64,000 bases of DNA from Zopfochytrium polystomum (GCA_025765615.1 JAIVFJ010000323.1:1-64000), one strand, 5' to 3'; positions 45,049-56,070 are shown, numbered from the stretch's first letter. Translations and numbers: made by a program. The notes: generated by a model from the letters alone, not told the origin.

Positions 45049-45064
45049 GGCGCCGAGCGAGGCC
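45049..45064 (-). repeat. Right terminal inverted repeat
   Basis: GGCGCCGAGCGAGGCC, the exact reverse complement of the left end at 35673-35688, with TAA immediately outside. Confidence 0.9.
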
Positions 45065-45090
45065 TAAAAGGCTTGGTTGCTGTTCCTAGT

Positions 45091-46548
45091 TTACACTTTC
45101 TGGCTGGTGCTCTCAGACCTCGATCGCGACATTGACTGCTTGATCAAATCTGATTGAGTGCTTGTGGTCCGCTTCTGCATTACCGAAACGAGCTTGCGGA
45201 CTCGATCGCAGTCAGTGAGCAGTATGATCAGGAGCATCGGGTAAGTGATCGTGGTGAAAATCCTGAGGAAGGGTGTTAATTTGGATCATCAGGCCACTTG
45301 GCTGCGTTCACGATCACTCATGCCTACCAAGCTGATAGATGAGCGTGTTAGTAGTGAATAAATCCTTGAACCAAAAGACACTTCTGCCCAACCTTGCGTT
45401 CCGTCGAAAAACCAATCACCTGATATTCTATTTCGTTAGAGAAGTGCAACCTTAAGAACTATCGAGTATCCCACCGGCCGTCATAAAAAACAAAAAGATC
45501 GTCCCTGAGTACAAGATGCACCGCGTCACACAATCGGCGTACACCAAAACTCCCACTTTCGCGTTGTTCATCTCGCGCATGATAGCGATGATTCGATATT
45601 GTGACGCGCCAAAAAGCAATGTCTCCATAACGCAATTGTAGGTTGCCGTGGCGATGGATAGGTTTACTTGGACTTGACTCTGTTGGATTTTTGGTGCCAA
45701 TGAGAATAAAATGGGACCCAGGAGCAAACATCCTCACCGTTGCTCCACCTGGCAGCTCAAAGATAGAAATATCTGATCAAGGCAAAATTTTGAGAATTTC
45801 GGCAGGAGAAGAACAAGCTGAAACAAATACCGGATCTGTGGGCGACTCCTCCGTCAAAGTAGAGCGATGGTTTTAGAAAACTCACGCGTTAAGTGCAAAT
45901 TCAACGAAAGCGACTATTGAGGCGGCAATCCACAAAAGATTTTTTTTCGAAGGAATCATCAACAGCAACGCTCTGTATGATGTGTGGTATGAGAGAAGTG
46001 CAAACTATAAAATACGAGTGTTGTGAGTTTATGAAGAGTCACTTTGAAGGAAGATCCGGACACGACTCGACGATTTGTACCTCGAGAGCCGTGCAAACTC
46101 GCAAAATTAGCGAAAAGAGTCAGTTCGAAAGCCTCTGTTTTCGTAACTAGAACTCACTCATACTTACACGCCGGGCCTAAGTACAAGTACGGTAAAACAT
46201 ACAGTTGATCGTCGGAGGACGTAGTGCCGTCCCCTTGATCGTCGGAAAACGTAGTACCGTCGAGGACGGCATAGAATACGTTACAGATGACATTAAGTGC
46301 GAGGACACCCCAAATCGACGCTTGAAGGTTGCGATCATCGATACGCGAGATCTGCTCGCGGAATGCGCCTGCCTGCGTTTGGTTGACCGATCAAGATCAC
46401 TACAGGTGCTGCAGTGAACTTACAACGACGACTGTTAGAAGTACGCCAGCAATGTCCTCGTTGCACCCGCTGAGATGTGGAAGCTGTTGATGAGCCCCGC
46501 GACGCGTTCGCGGCCAAACAAATGACTTCCTTACGCGGAACTGGACAT
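45091..46548 (-). CDS. Multi-pass membrane protein, tandem paralogue 1
   Basis: Start ATG at 46548; a 14-base first exon (MSSSA) joins in phase to GCNEDIAGVLLTVVV. Later exons encode AFREQISRIDDRNLQASIWG, LALNVICNVFYAVL, a middle exon, VNLSIATATYNCVMETLLFG, ASQYRIIAIMREMNNAKVGV, CILYSGTIFLFFMTAGGI, then IFTTITYPMLLIILLTDCDR and a Ser/Lys-rich tail ending SESTSQKV. Five to seven hydrophobic segments are expected; the number and the cytosolic basic tail resemble seven-helix receptors but no family is recognised. Coding sequence near 46210-46275 contains a tandem duplication (DGTTFSDDQG then DGTTSSDDQ). The Harbinger-type element ends 24 bases downstream of the stop. Confidence 0.65.
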
Positions 46549-46619
46549 TACTGATGTTTTTTTTTCCCGCCTCTCAGATCATAAATAATGGCAACAATAT
46601 TCTTATTTTTCGCTATTCG

Positions 46620-48032
46620 TTACACCTTTGCACTATTGACTTGAGACCTCCCTCCCAATGTTGTATCTTTTAGCAGACCGGAATGAACGCTTGATGTCCG
46701 CTTCTGCATTTCCGAGACGAGCTTGCGGACACGATCGCAGTCAGTCAGCAGCACAATCAGCATCATTGGGTAAGAAATGACTCCAAAAATCCTATCAGAA
46801 GGTTAAGCATCGTGATACACAAGGATTAGGACTTAGCACCATGCTGGATCAGACGAACGATAATTAAGAGTTTTAGCTATCGCTTGCCAATGATCGAAAG
46901 CCCACTCCTCACCTGGCATAGAATCGTAGAACCATCCTCCTGATTGTTTTTGAACAGAACCAAGTGAGCCCAATCGATGCATAATTCCTTTCGCAGTTAA
47001 GCAATCATACCTGCGGTCATGAAGAATAACAGCATCGACCCCGAATACAAGAAGCATCGAACGATACAATCGAAGTACACCCAAAATCCAACCTTCGCAT
47101 TGTTCATCTCCCGCATCACTGTGACGATTCGGTACTGCGAAGCACAGAAGAAGAACGTTTCCATGATGCAATTATACGATGCTGTGGTGATGGACAGCTT
47201 CACTTGTATCGGATTCTGCTGATAGTATGAAAGGAGGTTTAACCATTATGGAGTCTTACCGTGGGGCCATCTGGCAGTGCATAAACGGCCAGATCTGATG
47301 AAGAATCGAGCTTTCAGAATCATGATGGACACGAAAGAGCAAAGTACCTGATCTGTGAGAAAGTTGTTCGTGAGCCATGTTAGCCGCAAAATCCTCGTAC
47401 TCACGAGTGAAGAGCCAACTCAACCAGGGCAAACAAGGACGCGGCAATCCACAAAACCTGCTTTCTCGAAGGAATCATAAGCAAAAGCGCTCTGTAAGAG
47501 GTGTGGTATGAGAGCAGCGCAAACTGAACGCAGTAAAGGGGTTTCGAGATCAGCTTTGTAACAATCAAGGTAGTGAAGGCACCTCCAGTCCCATGCAAAC
47601 TACGAGGCACAGTACAAAAGTTATCGAAGCGATCTGATCATTTTAGCGCGTAGAAAATTGACCTACTTGTGGGTGCCCAGTACAAATTCGACAGAAGATC
47701 TTGTTGGTCTTCAGTAAATGTAAGCCCATCAAAGAAGGCATAGAACAGGTTGTTAAGTAGATTAAGGGCCAAGACGGTCCAGATCGACGCTTGGAGGTGG
47801 CGATCATCGATCCGTGACATCTGCTCGCGGAAGGCGCCAGCCTAGAAGTGGAAAGAGCGTGATTATTGGACACGAGGGGAAGTTATCTCCCTCACGATCA
47901 CGACGGTAAGGAGTATCCCAGCGATATCTTCGTTGCAGCCTCTGCGTATCGAGTAGAAATAATTAGAAAACCTCGTAGCTTTGTCGGCAAGGGAGGGGTT
48001 CTTCAAATGCCGTCGTACACTGAGCTAGACAT
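46620..48032 (-). CDS. Multi-pass membrane protein, tandem paralogue 2
   Basis: Same architecture as the neighbour at 45091-46548: MSSSV from the ATG at 48032 joined to GCNEDIAGILLTVVI, then FREQMSRIDDRHLQASIWTV, LALNLLNNLFYAFFDGLTFT, SLHGTGGAFTTLIVTKLISK, LLMIPSRKQVLWIAASLFAL, VKLSITTASYNCIMETFFFC, REMNNAKVGFWVYFDCIVR, FLYSGSMLLFFMTAG, FGVISYPMMLIVLLTDCDR and a tail ending QVNSAKV. Exons are short and introns small. Shared residues cluster in the membrane segments and the NNAKVG loop, so the fold is under constraint. Function unknown. Confidence 0.65.
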
Positions 48033-48375
48033 AAGAGGGAACGAACGATCTAAAAATTCGATAATAAACGCGCAAAATAGCGAACAAAACGCGTTCGGTT
48101 TTGACATGCCTTGATTACGGCCCCACACTCCCCAACCAATATTTACGTCGCGGGTGGGCGAGAAGGTTGAAATGATGATGTGAACGCAAGGGCACAGGCG
48201 CACCATTACCAAAACTCGGATATTCTGTTGAGCAAGACTGGTTTGCGATAATCAAATTGCTACGGTACAACAGTAAATTAAATGCACAGGATCTTTAACT
48301 TGATAAAGCGCTTATGGAATATCAAATTTGGCCCTCTCCTTCACATGATCACATTGCCGGAGTCTGCGCACAAAC
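48033..48375. other. Upstream region of paralogue 2, no gene seen
   Basis: About 340 bases of AT-rich sequence without supported features. Confidence 0.4.
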
Positions 48376-48656
48376 TTAGATCTGGGGGGGGGGAACACCA
48401 GTTGGGCCATTTGGGGACAGACCGACAAAAGCGGGGGGAACGGGACCAACTTTCGTCGACCAGGTGTGTGTGAGGGGGGGACCAGCAGCCCAAACTGCAA
48501 GAGTGGGGGGAGGGGGGGGGACAACACCATGTGAGAAAGATTGAGAAGCGGCTGGCTGTTTCTGCATCTCCGAAACGAGCTTGCGAACACGATCGCAATC
48601 AGTGAACGGCACGATCAGCAGCATTGGGTGAGTGATCGTGGTGAAAATCCTAATTG
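48376..48656 (-). pseudogene. Last-exon remnant of a third membrane paralogue
   Basis: IFTTITHPMLLIVPFTDCDR then VRKLVSEMQK matches the C-terminal exon of both tandem genes, including the intron acceptor. The tail is replaced by Pro-rich sequence from G-runs (48387, 48474, 48506-48520). No upstream exons are recognisable up to 49000. Confidence 0.65.
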
Positions 48657-49140
48657 ACGAATTGGTTATGACACTTTCTGAATCAGCTCGCCTCTACAAC
48701 CAAACGATACGGCATGCTGATGGAAGAGAATAGATGTTTCGGGAAGTGGTTGATAGGTTCTCGGTCTTCAAATTAAAAAAGGTGTTGAGGTTACTGTAGT
48801 GACCGAAGGTTGAGGCTGGAGTCGTTAAAGCGACGAGATGTTGGCAGGTAACCGAGTTTTTTAATTAGAAGAAACACTTCTGAATTCCGGTATTATCGAC
48901 GTCCCTATGTTGCGTCCTTCAGTCCAGAACGAGAATCCGAGCATATCTAATCTCTTATGTTCTAAGCCATGAACGCTGGAATTGCTCTTAATACGTGGAG
49001 CAGTGCTTAGCAACTCCTAATTCCCCCATACCCACATCCGCCCACATGGGACTTGCTTACACCTGATGCGGAGAGCAGACGGTGTGGCTGTCGCTTTTTC
49101 ATTGTGCCATTGGAAGCCAAAGAAATCGACGACGACAACA
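48657..49140. other. Spacer upstream of the HID1 gene
   Basis: About 480 bases, the left part possibly decayed intron/exon sequence of the third membrane paralogue. No TATA box is evident before 49141. Confidence 0.4.
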
Positions 49141-52100
49141 ATGGGTGCCACCGAGAGCACGCTGGCGTTTCGCAAGAACGTCTTTGCCTTGTTCGAGCAG
49201 AGGGTAAGCCAGAGTGAGCAGCGAGCGGGCGGCGGCGGCGGTGGGCGCGAAGAGACACGGATCGCGCAGATCGCGGTCTGCATCGGCCTCCCGCGGGGGG
49301 TACGAAGAACTTTTACCGACGATCGCGGGCTCGCCGGAGGCGATCTGCCGCTGTCGCTGACTGGGAATTGACGATTGCACATCTGCTGACGTTTGCTCGC
49401 ACAGAACCTGTCGGACGACGAGTTTTTCGCCCAATTCTACCAGCTCCCGACGAACGCGGAGGAGATCTTCAACCTCTTCTCCCCCAAGGACATTCGCTTT
49501 GTCAGAGACTCGGCCCCCGAGAACCTGCAGACCCTATGCAAAAAGGTGAAAACCAGTCGTTCGCTTTCGAATATGACAACCCCAACGTGCGATCGCTTGA
49601 CGGGGCGCATCTCAAAACTCGCCTAACTTTCGCCACTCGATCCCACCACAGCTGAGCGCGCGGATCTTTCGATTTACATCTCTTGAAACAGCCCCGACGA
49701 AAGAAGACATTCGCGACGTGTTGAACTGCTCGCGGATCCTCACGCGCATCGTGCCGTACATTTTCGAGACGGCGACGTCGGAAAACCTCGCTGAGACCAT
49801 CTTTTGGACGCGCAGCAGCGACGCGGCAGATGCGGTGGACGACCGGTTGGGACCGAAGCTGATTCGATCCGTCGTGCAGTTGCTGTTTTACAAAGGGTGA
49901 GGAGGAAGAGCCGGCAGGAAGGTGCCCCGGATTTCTGACTGGCGTATTGTCGGAAAGCTTGACTCTTCCAGACTCAGTCTCGAAGGACCCTGGGGTGCGT
50001 TACGTTATTTGGGACAAGGGTGTTGGCGCGTCGGCAGCCCCATCAGCACCTGCAGCCATCATTGCGAACCGCATCGAAGTTCTCCGGCTGTTTCTTGCGC
50101 TTCTGTCTTCGGGGATGTACCATCCGGCGGCGACGTCTATGAAAGTCGTAAACAAGTGGGCAGTGACGGTCGGAACGGGTCTGGAGAAAAAGGCAGTTTT
50201 GACGTTGCTGTGCTCGCTTCTGAACGTGCCTTGCAATTACGACCCCGTAGGCTGGGGCCTCATTCCATACAATCATGTGAGTTCTTACTGCGATGCTTTA
50301 CCTTTCGCTGGCCCCCACCACTTGTCAACGATGGTACCCATTCAGGTCTTTTTCACGGATTCGCATGAACAACTGGTTACGCTCTGTCTCGAGACGCTCA
50401 TTGTGCTTTTGGACTTCGGTGGGGGTGCGCCACTGACGAGGCGGCAATCGATCTCAGTTCACGCTGAAGTAACGTAAGGGCTTCTTTCGCGCCTACCACG
50501 CACTGTCATATCTTACGTCTTTCATTTAGAGGCGAGGACGGCAACCCTGCAGTAACCTCTGACACCACAAACACTGACATGCCAAAGGAAGCGGCTGTGG
50601 TGAGCTGATTTGGTATCATAAAAGCCTAACTTGCGTGCTTCCAGCCGAATTCGGGGAACAACGATTTTCGTCTGTACGCCGCGAAACTTCACCGTGTCGA
50701 AGACTTTCGCTTCATGATGGATGGAATCTGCCGAGCGTTGAAAAACCCCCTCGATGTGAGCGAAAATTTTTAGATATTGAGTCTGACAAAGCAAGGCAGA
50801 CTTCGAACACTTACCTTCCTGGTGCAAACAAACGAATATCGATACACACTGAAGTTCTCATGCTGTTCTGGGAGCTGATGGACGTTAACGAGGTGACACT
50901 AGTTTGCCGACAAGCGAGAGTCTGACGTAAAATTCTGCAGAAATTCGCGGCCTTTGCCAAATCCTCTGAAAAAATTCTTACCGTCCTCGGCGCGTTGGTT
51001 TATTTTGTCATGGAAAACAAGGGAAACTCAAGTAAGCCAACAGTACTGCACCAACTACTGTAACGCGGATTTTTCAATTTTCCTCCTCCAGACGAGCTGG
51101 GACTGGTTCGCACTTGCTGCTTCCTACTACACATGCTGTCCCAAGATCGCGCGTTCGCTGTTCAGCTAAACACTGCATTTGACGCAAGTATTGTCGGCGT
51201 TGCATCCAAAAGCCTACCAATGTTTGCGCAAGGTAACTTTGGTGACTTTCTCTTCCTGGTACGTGTGATTGGTCGCGCGCATTTTGTTTCGAGTGTCGTA
51301 ATGACTTAAACGACTGTTTCTGTGTCGTAGGCAATCCACGCGATTATCACAACTACCTCGAAAACTCCGGTCGCAAGCCTTCACGAGAACTTCCTCATAA
51401 CGCTCACGAACGTGTCGCCGTTCGTCAAATCGCTGACGGTGGTCACGGTCAACAAATTGCTCGGTCTCTTCATGTCGTTTTCAAACCCGGGCTACATGCT
51501 TTCGAACGAAACAAACCACAAGATGGTCTTTTACATCCTCGATGTCTTCAACAATATGGTGCAATATCAAATCACGGGTGAGTGGGAACAGAGCGGTTCG
51601 ATCCTCCGATCAAAGAGCTCATCCAACTCCACACTCAATCAATTCCTGCGTGTCTCTTGAGCAAAGGCAACACCCACCTTGTGTACGCCATCGTTCGTCA
51701 CAAAAACCGCTTCCACGAGCTCCACGAGATGACCTTTGAGTCCGCCACCGAAGAGCTCAACCGGCTGCGCGACCTGAAGCTGCAGCGGCTTCGTAAGTTG
51801 GAGCAGGCGGGTGTCCACGGGGACGCCTCCGCGTCGCCGACGCTCCCGCGGCAGTCTGTTTCGCCGCCGGACGAGGCGAAAGCTGCGACGGCCAATTCTA
51901 CCCCGTCGACGCCCGTGCAGAACGGCGGCGGCGCGCTGCAGTCACCCGGGTCTGTGACGGGGGTCGAGGCCGCGCCAACAGCTGGTGAGACGGAAAAGAA
52001 CGGTGGCGCTCCGCCGCCAGCGAGCCCAATCGACTCCTTGTCGGACAAGGCCAAGGGGAAGCTACCGGCCGCCGTCGTCGGCGAGAAGCCAAAGTTTGAG

Positions 52101-52624
52101 CCGACGATCGAATGGGTGTGTGTTCCGTCGTCTTTAACGATCGTGGGAACCTTTTTAACCAACCCACCCCACACACACACACACACACACCGCACCCTTT
52201 CTTTCACTAATCCCAGTTCAACTACTGGAAATCTCACCTCCGCCTCCACCTCCTCCTCACCCTCGTAGACGCCCTCGGCCCGCCCATCGAGAACCTCTGC
52301 CTTACCCAAGGGCTCAACGACGACCGCAAAGTCATCGAGTACCTGCAGAGCGGGACTCTAGTCGGCCTGCTCCCTCTCCCGAACCCGATCTACATTCGAA
52401 AGTTTACCTTCACCGAACCCGTGCGGGTGTGGTTCATGAGCTACATGTGGGGGTGCGTTTTCGTAAAGAGCACCAGCCCGTCGGGGGGCGCGGAGATGGC
52501 GAAGCTTTGCCCTGCTGTGTGGACGGGTAAGGGGAGTTGCAGATTTTGTTTGAGGTTCGTCTGGTACTGATTTGAGATTACAGGAACGAAAGTCCAGCTG
52601 TTTGGTGTGAGGTTGTCGGTGTAG
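49141..52624 (+). CDS. hid1: HID1/Ftp105 family protein, about 13 exons
   Basis: Peripheral Golgi protein needed for trafficking and dense-core vesicle sorting in animals and for Golgi-linked Ubp5 localisation in fission yeast. The start MGATESTLAFRKNVFALFEQ has Gly at position 2 and Ser/Thr after it, suiting N-myristoylation known for HID-1. Diagnostic blocks: FNLFSPKDIRFVRDSAPENL, VLNCSRILTRIVPYIFETAT, NRIEVLRLFLALLSSGMY, LCSLLNVPCNYDPVGWGLIP, EQLVTLCLETLIVLLDFGGG, FRLYAAKLHRVEDFRFMMDG, LWELMDVNE-like block near 50870, DRAFAVQLNTAF, HENFLITLTNVSPFVKSL, NTHLVYAIVRHKNRFHELHE. A Ser/Pro/Ala-rich linker (51780-52110) precedes the last conserved part. An intron at about 52116-52217 contains (CA)n. 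The stop is at 52622-52624. Confidence 0.88.
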
Positions 52625-52886
52625 GCAAGAAGTGGGTGGGATGTTGTCGCGGGTGAGAAGCAAATAGGTTAAACAGCGGCCATTGTTGTGCCAAATTCGA
52701 ATCAAGACTGTCTTTGTTTTGCCCGTAAAGAGTCAGTTTATTGAGAAAGAAGGTTGGGGAGGAGTGGGGCACGCAACAACACAGTAGTGCTTCTGGCGCG
52801 CCATACGCCATGATCATGTTTACTATGAGGTCTCTTTTCATTATTTAAGAACGAGGCGAGGGGCTGTGATCCCTGCCCAAGCCTTG

Positions 52887-53264
52887 TTATGCGCTCCGGG
52901 TGGATTGGTCGTCGCCAGAGCTCGCGGGCTGGCCTCTGGTGGCGCAGCCGAGAAAGAAGCAGAAGAGAATAACGGCGAAGGCGAAAAAAGCCCCGATAAT
53001 ACCATTCTGGATGGCGACTTCGTCACCCGGATCTGTTCGCGGTGAGTGGTATATTCGCGTGTGCCATGTGGAAGGGGGGGGAAGAAAGACTGGGAGGTTA
53101 GCGACGCCCGGGCATGCACGCGAGAGGAGCGCGGAGGAAGGCAAGGTTGCAGTCTTGCCTCGTCGGGAAATGTGAGAGTGCGGTGCGTTTGCAGGTGCCA
53201 TGACCGGCGACCCAGCGGCGAATGCGTGGGAAAGTACTGCGAGGGCGAGGCCTGTGACCAGCAT
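52887..53264 (-). CDS. Small single-pass membrane or secreted-anchored protein
   Basis: About 125 aa without needing introns. MLVTGLALAVLSHAFAAGSP is signal-peptide-like; a middle Pro/Ser/Arg-rich region follows; then GIIGAFFAFAVILFCFFLGC is a strong membrane segment, and the tail GDDQSTRSA is polar. The frame continues upstream through a (CA)n tract (53309-53338), so the ATG at 53264 is the most sensible start. Possible introns in the middle cannot be excluded. Not recognised. Confidence 0.45.
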   Translation of the reverse strand: MLVTGLALAVLSHAFAAGSPVMAPANAPHSHISRRGKTATLPSSALLSRACPGVANLPVFLPPPSTWHTRIYHSPRTDPGDEVAIQNGIIGAFFAFAVILFCFFLGCATRGQPASSGDDQSTRSA

Positions 53265-53307
53265 AGATATGGGCTCAGACAGGCACGCACGCACGCACGC
53301 ACCCGCA

Positions 53308-53342
<35 letters not shown>

Positions 53343-53913
53343 AACAAACAAACGACACCTGCTGCGCCGCCGGGAGATTCTTTCATTTTGATCTGTTTCC
53401 GCGCGGCGGCGCGTGTGATGTGGGTGTGGGGCGGCTTAACTGCTGCACGCGCCCAACAATGCGCTGTCCCTTCGAGGCCCCCCAGAGCTCCTTTCCTCAC
53501 CGGCCCTTTGGTCCAACCGCATGTCTCCTCCCGGCCCGTCCAGAGTTAGTTCGACTGCGTATTCGCGCGAAAAGAGCCTGTTAAAGGAGAGGAAGCCCGA
53601 AAGAGGTGGCCGTTAGTTCATATAGCCACAAGCCGAGGCTTGCTGCTGATGCCTACAATTTTCACTTGCTGCATTATTTCTATGTCCCCCGGGAGAAACT
53701 CTTTCCACAATCGCCTTGCCGCCCCAGAAACAGTAAGGAGCCGATTTGAGCATTTGTGTAGCAACGGAAAGACGCCGACAGCCACCATGATCGCCGACCG
53801 CCCTCGATCTCCCACCTGTTCCGCAACCACGCCCACCCCCTTCGGACCCGTCTCGCCCGCACGGACAGCAGCAGCACGAGCCATCGCACCCGCGGCCCCT
53901 TTCCCTTGAGGCC
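53265..53913. other. Spacer with (CA)n repeat
   Basis: The CA repeat lies at about 53309-53338, followed by CAAA units. A plus-strand frame at 53640-53909 has no motif and probably belongs to the leader of the next gene. Confidence 0.4.
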
Positions 53914-55132
53914 ATGCCCGAAGAGATCCTCCACCGCGTGCTCCTATGCGTCGCGTCCGACGTCAAGTCCCTCGCAAGTCTCAGCCGCGCATCCAAGTTC
54001 TGGACGCTCTGGCGCGCAATGTTCCTCGCCGCTGGAACGCGCCCGTGTCGCTCGCCGACTCCCCAAATATCCTCGACCGCGGCCAGCCGACGACACCCGG
54101 AACGAAACAACACCCGTTCTCTGGAAAAAGCTCTTCCGCGATCGCAGAGATCTCGCCCGCTTCCGATTGGGTGCCAGCACCGGCAAGCTCAAGGGTCCGG
54201 ACTTTAAGATTGGCCGCGGCATCTGCGTCGACGCGTTCTCCATCGTGACCGCACACGACAACGGCGCTCAGATCTGGGATCGCGCCACTCGAAAATGCGT
54301 GCGTACCCTCGCCGGATCCTGGCGCGGAGTCCGCAGCGTTGCCTGTCACGGCAGCACGATCGTGTGCGGCACGTGGAGGGCGAAGTCAAAGCGTGGAACG
54401 CAAAGACTGGCAAGCTCGAGGACACGCTGCGCGGGCTCAGCGGCGTTGTTCATTTTGTCTACGTCAACGCCGAGCTCGTTGTCGGTGCGGACGAGGATCG
54501 CGTCAACGTTTGGTCGCGCTCGACAAAAGCCATTGTGAAAACGTTTACCAAGGCGAAGCGCTCGTACGGCAGCGTCGACGCTCACAACGGTCTCATTGCG
54601 TTTCCCATTTCAGACAATACGGTCCAAGTGCTACGCCTGCCTTCTGGAGACGTCGTCCACACGCAAGAATTTGAAAGCGCCGTCGCGTCGATTCAGCTCG
54701 AAAACTCGACCCTCGCTGCGGGATGCCAGAACGGGGTCTACGCGTGGGACATTCGATCTGGCAAGCGCTTGTTTGGGGAAGCTTGCGACGACCAGCTGGT
54801 TGTCCTCAGCCTTCACTGCGGCAATCTGTTGGTGAAAAGCAAAAGTGGAGCCACAATCAGCATTGTAGCTCGTGACCTTTTCAACCGTGGAACGATCGTG
54901 CGCCAAATACCTCCTCTGCGCAAACAGGGCGAATTCTTTTCAGGGTTGTGTCTGCATGCATCAGGGGTTGTAGTTGGCGAAGCAGTTAAGCACAAATTCG
55001 GTTTTCGAAAAGGCACATTAGCCTAATGCTCCGTTCCTCCCTTTTCTCTCGTGCTAGGCTGGCGAAGTGGTCATGTGGGACTTCGACGGGGGCGTACCAT
55101 ACGCTCATGAGTTCATGGAGTTGAAAAAGTGA
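53914..55132 (+). pseudogene. F-box/beta-propeller-like gene with several frame slips
   Basis: F-box MPEEILHRVLLCVASDVKSL then LSRASKFWTLWRAMFLA. The expected continuation RWNAPVSLADSPNI is one base out of frame (GCCGCTGG, 54028-54035), and RPADDTRNETTPVLWKKLFR is in the third frame. After CVDAFSIVTAHDNGAQIWDR and VACHGSTIVCGTW another slip (54371-54376) leads to GEVKAWNAKTGKLEDTLRGL, DEDRVNVWSRSTKAIV, VYAWDIRSGKRLFGE and SGVVVGEA, spliced to AGEVVMWDFDGGVPYAHEF. WD40-like blades are evident. Either three sequencing indels or a recent pseudogene. It resembles the F-box/WD40 protein at 30712-32369 (LFLARW motif). Confidence 0.6.
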
Positions 55133-55345
55133 TTTGCGCCGTTCCCAGGCAAGTGGAAGGTGTTGTTTCTGTTGGGCTGGTAAGAGGCGAATGTGAAAGA
55201 AGAAACTGAAACCGAGCTCGGGCGGCTTCGGATCCAGTCTAACAGAGAGGGCGGAAAGTGCTGAGATGGCAAGGATATGTTTATGACTGTTTGGACTGTT
55301 CTCTTACTTCCGGTTTGGCTGTCACCGGTTCTTTACTTACTTCTC

Positions 55346-55611
55346 ATAATCACATATGAGTGCGGTCGCCGCGGTGGCAGCATCCGACAGCCTTCCCAGC
55401 TGGCCCCGAGATCGCTCATCGAATCCTGGCCCTCGTCGCATACTGCCACTCCTTCGCCCGCCTTTGCTGCGTCTCCAAGCTTTGGTCGATCCGTGTCGCC
55501 GACGACGCGTACTGGCGTCCCTTGTTCCTTGCGCGGTGGAGAATGCCGCGATCCCTCCCGAACGGGCGGCACCGTGAGATCGCCCTGCGGGAACTCAGCA
55601 AGATCTCATAA
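55346..55611 (+). pseudogene. F-box domain fragment
   Basis: PEIAHRILALVAYCHSFARL, CCVSKLWSIRVADDAYWRPL and FLARWRMPRSLPNGR match the F-box and following LFLARW block of the two larger F-box proteins in the window. It ends RELSKIS at a stop with no propeller downstream. A frame slip near 55400 separates it from the start MSAVAAVAASDSLPS. Confidence 0.5.
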
Positions 55612-55950
55612 ATACGCACATTTATGCGTGCACGGAATGGTTGCGCCGGAGAGAGCAGCGATTATGGACATGCGCCCGACCGCAGACGCTGGCCCATCGC
55701 CTAGCCCTTGGTGGACGACTCGGGCTTTTCAAACTCCTTGCAAAAAGATTGAAAACAAGGTTTGCGAAGAAAAGTTTACACAAAACCAAAATACAGCCGA
55801 TGCGCCCGAAGCAGCAGATGCGGGTTGTCTGGTGTTCAAGCGGTGATTTCGAAATGGTTGAACGTGATCGGTCGTCTAATTCAATCGTCGACAAGTTTGG
55901 GATTGATCAAAAAGATAGACACATCAGCGCCTGACTGGGAGTGCATTGGC
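55612..55950. other. Spacer, no gene supported
   Basis: Overlapping open frames on both strands, none with motifs. Confidence 0.4.
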
Positions 55951-55954
55951 TTGC

Positions 55955-56070
55955 CCGGCGAATGCCGTACCGCTGCACAGCCTTGGACTCGAACCTGGGC
56001 CGGCCGCTCAGTAAACGTCGTAGGCCAATCCGTTCACCCGACGCCCCAAAGCAAGCGTACCTAACCACTG
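55955..56070 (-). repeat. tRNA-like sequence, possible SINE head or tRNA relic
   Basis: On the minus strand GTGCAGTGGTTAGG resembles an A box and GGTTCGAGTCC is a perfect B box about 75 bases later. The T-stem and acceptor stem have mismatches and no 7 bp acceptor pairing can be drawn, so a functional tRNA is unlikely. A GA/GT microsatellite (56071-56155) adjoins it. Confidence 0.4.

Larger units (their letters stand above)
35670..45067. mobile_element. PIF/Harbinger-type DNA transposon carrying an additional large transposase gene, 9.4 kb
   Basis: Left end GGCCTCGCTCGGCGCC at 35673-35688, right end its exact reverse complement at 45049-45064: perfect 16 bp terminal inverted repeats. Both are flanked outside by TAA (35670-35672 and 45065-45067), the 3-base TWA-type target duplication characteristic of PIF/Harbinger. 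Inside are a Myb/SANT-like gene (+), a Harbinger DDE transposase (-) and a second, multi-exon DDE transposase-like gene (-). The right subterminal region has four CGCCGAGC copies. Internal sequence is AT-richer in third codon positions than host genes. Perfect ends and intact frames suggest recent insertion. Confidence 0.88.
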
